Notes under the pieces: model-generated
Databases searched by the model: none
What the model was told of the DNA's origin: nothing
What the model saw: only the letters and a program-made list of their open reading frames with translations
Position numbers and translations under genes: made by a program
NCBI GenBank assembly: GCA_021774995.1
Contig: JAJFIM010000041.1
Span: 1-6,301, forward strand
Origin: Alphaproteobacteria bacterium
GTDB lineage: Bacteria > Pseudomonadota > Alphaproteobacteria > SMXP01
Direction of reading: 5' to 3'
DNA: 6,301 nucleotides
In this document: positions 5,309 through 6,301 of the stretch, piece after piece
Position numbering within the stretch: the stretch's first letter is position 1
Layout: each line of letters starts with the position of its first letter

Positions 5309-6299
5309 GAGCGGTCTCCTTGTGCGTGAATCCCAGATTGCCTGGGTTCAGGCGGTGATCCGGGTCGGTGAGGTGTTTTAATTCACTCATAAGACGCCAT
5401 GTTTCGGGCTCAAGGGCGCCGCGCAAGCGATAGAATTTTGCCAGTTGCACATGCACCGCGCCGAGAGAGAAAAAGAGATCCCGCAATTCGGCGCGCAGGC
5501 GCTGGGCGAATTTCCGGTTTTCAGAATTGGCTTGAATTTTTTTAAACTTCCGGGCTTCATCGCCGGGCAGATGCGCCAAATGCAGCGGACTCACTTCGTC
5601 AACCCAATAAAAGCTTGGCTCGCACATGAAGTGTCCTCCATGGGCGGAGGTCATATAGGATTCCCACATGCCGTGCGCTTTCATCTCATCGCGGTGTCCT
5701 TCAAAAAATTTTTGCACCGCTTTTGCGACCTCAACCGCTTGGCTTAATGGGAAGAGACCATGGGTGGGCACCCAGCGTTGACCGTCTTTGCCTAAAAATC
5801 CGCGTACGGAATACCCCTTGGCTTCCATCGCCCGGGGCAGAATGTTGGCAATCTCGCGCCCCCGCTGCAGACAGATCGCACGGGCCAGATCAAGATGTTG
5901 CTCGGCGATCTGCTCGTTCACGCCATTGGCTGAGAGGTGCAGCGACCATTTGACCCCGTGCATGAAATTGGTCCCTGCGCTTGCCATTTTAAGGCCCGCT
6001 TTCACTCCCGACATCAAATTAGGACCGGACGCGGTGACGTCCCCTAAGGTTTTTACGGCTTCCTTGAAACCGACCTTGGCGGCGTTCTGGCTTTTAAAAG
6101 GATCGAGCCCCACCCGGCGCGACAGAAAATCAAAAGGTCCAAGCGCGACCAGAATTTCAGCCATATCCTCATAGGTTTCAAAGGCAAAGGAGCCATGTGC
6201 GCGAAAATCGGGCATGGTGTCGATGGTGAGCGACGCTGCTGTTTTGAGGCCAAACGCGCCGCCATCGCCGAGGAAGAGCCCCGTCACGTCGGGTCCGAA
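5295..6299 (-). CDS. FAD-linked oxidase / FAD-binding oxidoreductase (VAO/PCMH/GlcD superfamily), C-terminal part
   Basis: This is a flavin oxidoreductase whose N-terminus lies beyond the right edge: the frame is open through FGPD ahead of the GTG at 6287, which is therefore an internal Val codon. Numbering from that Val, 334 residues in total are visible. They begin with the end of the FAD-binding PCMH domain (GPDVTGLFLGDGGAFG, matching the usual D-x-TGLF-x-G-x-x-G-x-x-G). The substrate cap domain follows, with VPTHGLFPLS (173-182) and CEPSFYWVDE (222-231), and the C-terminus closes with DPDHRLNPGNLGF (308-320), the family's DP-x-x-x-LNPG hallmark. The GEHG-type active-site motif of D-lactate and glycolate oxidases is absent; the equivalent segment reads GAVHVQLAKFYRL (276-288), which points toward the vanillyl-alcohol oxidase/p-cresol hydroxylase side. 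It is translationally coupled to the methyltransferase. The substrate is unknown, possibly a phenolic or other alcohol. Confidence 0.87.
   Translation of the reverse strand, partial: FGPDVTGLFLGDGGAFGLKTAASLTIDTMPDFRAHGSFAFETYEDMAEILVALGPFDFLSRRVGLDPFKSQNAAKVGFKEAVKTLGDVTASGPNLMSGVKAGLKMASAGTNFMHGVKWSLHLSANGVNEQIAEQHLDLARAICLQRGREIANILPRAMEAKGYSVRGFLGKDGQRWVPTHGLFPLSQAVEVAKAVQKFFEGHRDEMKAHGMWESYMTSAHGGHFMCEPSFYWVDEVSPLHLAHLPGDEARKFKKIQANSENRKFAQRLRAELRDLFFSLGAVHVQLAKFYRLRGALEPETWRLMSELKHLTDPDHRLNPGNLGFTHKETAHDRT
5315..5321 (-). promoter_or_regulatory. Strong ribosome binding site of the methyltransferase gene, inside the oxidase gene
   Basis: On the minus strand, AAGGAGA precedes the ATG by six bases, a near-perfect Shine-Dalgarno site. 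It lies within the last codons of the upstream oxidase gene. It fixes the start at 5308 and suggests coupled, efficient translation of the methyltransferase. Confidence 0.75.
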
Positions 6300-6301
6300 T
6301 T

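Noticed and set aside
5788..6174. Plus-strand open frame opposite the FAD oxidase gene
   Set aside because: Composition is Arg/Ser/Pro-rich as expected of a shadow frame; the minus strand carries the recognisable oxidase.

Overview
The window looks like chromosomal DNA from a Gram-negative alphaproteobacterium. It encodes the C-terminal part of an HpnN-like RND/MMPL transporter (hopanoid trafficking family) and a small outer-membrane lipid A deacylase (PagL type). It also carries a GTCATCCCGCG...GGGACCCAT inverted repeat, a style of dispersed intergenic palindrome I associate with alphaproteobacterial genomes. The lineage is an inference from protein families and the repeat; there is no rRNA or tRNA marker.

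Layout. (1) Bases 1-1025, + strand: the 3' part of the HpnN-like transporter gene, cut by the left window edge. (2) 1247-1828, + strand: a secreted acyloxyacyl hydrolase of the PagL family, behind an AT-rich upstream region with a possible promoter. (3) 1829-2069: a non-coding stretch with a possible relic reading frame on the minus strand, a run of eight G, and a candidate promoter/operator for the next gene. (4) 2070-2822, + strand: a GntR-family regulator with HutC-type UTRA domain. (5) 2855-4006, + strand: a Rieske non-heme iron oxygenase alpha subunit, 32 bases behind the regulator and probably co-transcribed. (6) 4050-4143: a large imperfect inverted repeat between convergent genes, probably also ending transcription. 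(7) 4157-5308, - strand: a class I SAM-dependent methyltransferase with a long N-terminal extension. (8) 5295-6299 and beyond, - strand: the C-terminal part of an FAD-linked oxidase of the VAO/PCMH/GlcD superfamily, whose stop overlaps the methyltransferase start by 14 bases.

The left third concerns the cell envelope (hopanoid transport, lipid A remodelling). The right two thirds carry three enzymes that could act on one small molecule: FAD-dependent oxidation, methylation, and Rieske mono- or dioxygenation, with a ligand-sensing GntR repressor beside the oxygenase. No substrate can be read from the sequence. That these enzymes form one pathway is an inference from proximity: they lie on opposite strands in two transcription units, and no ferredoxin or reductase partner for the Rieske enzyme is in view.
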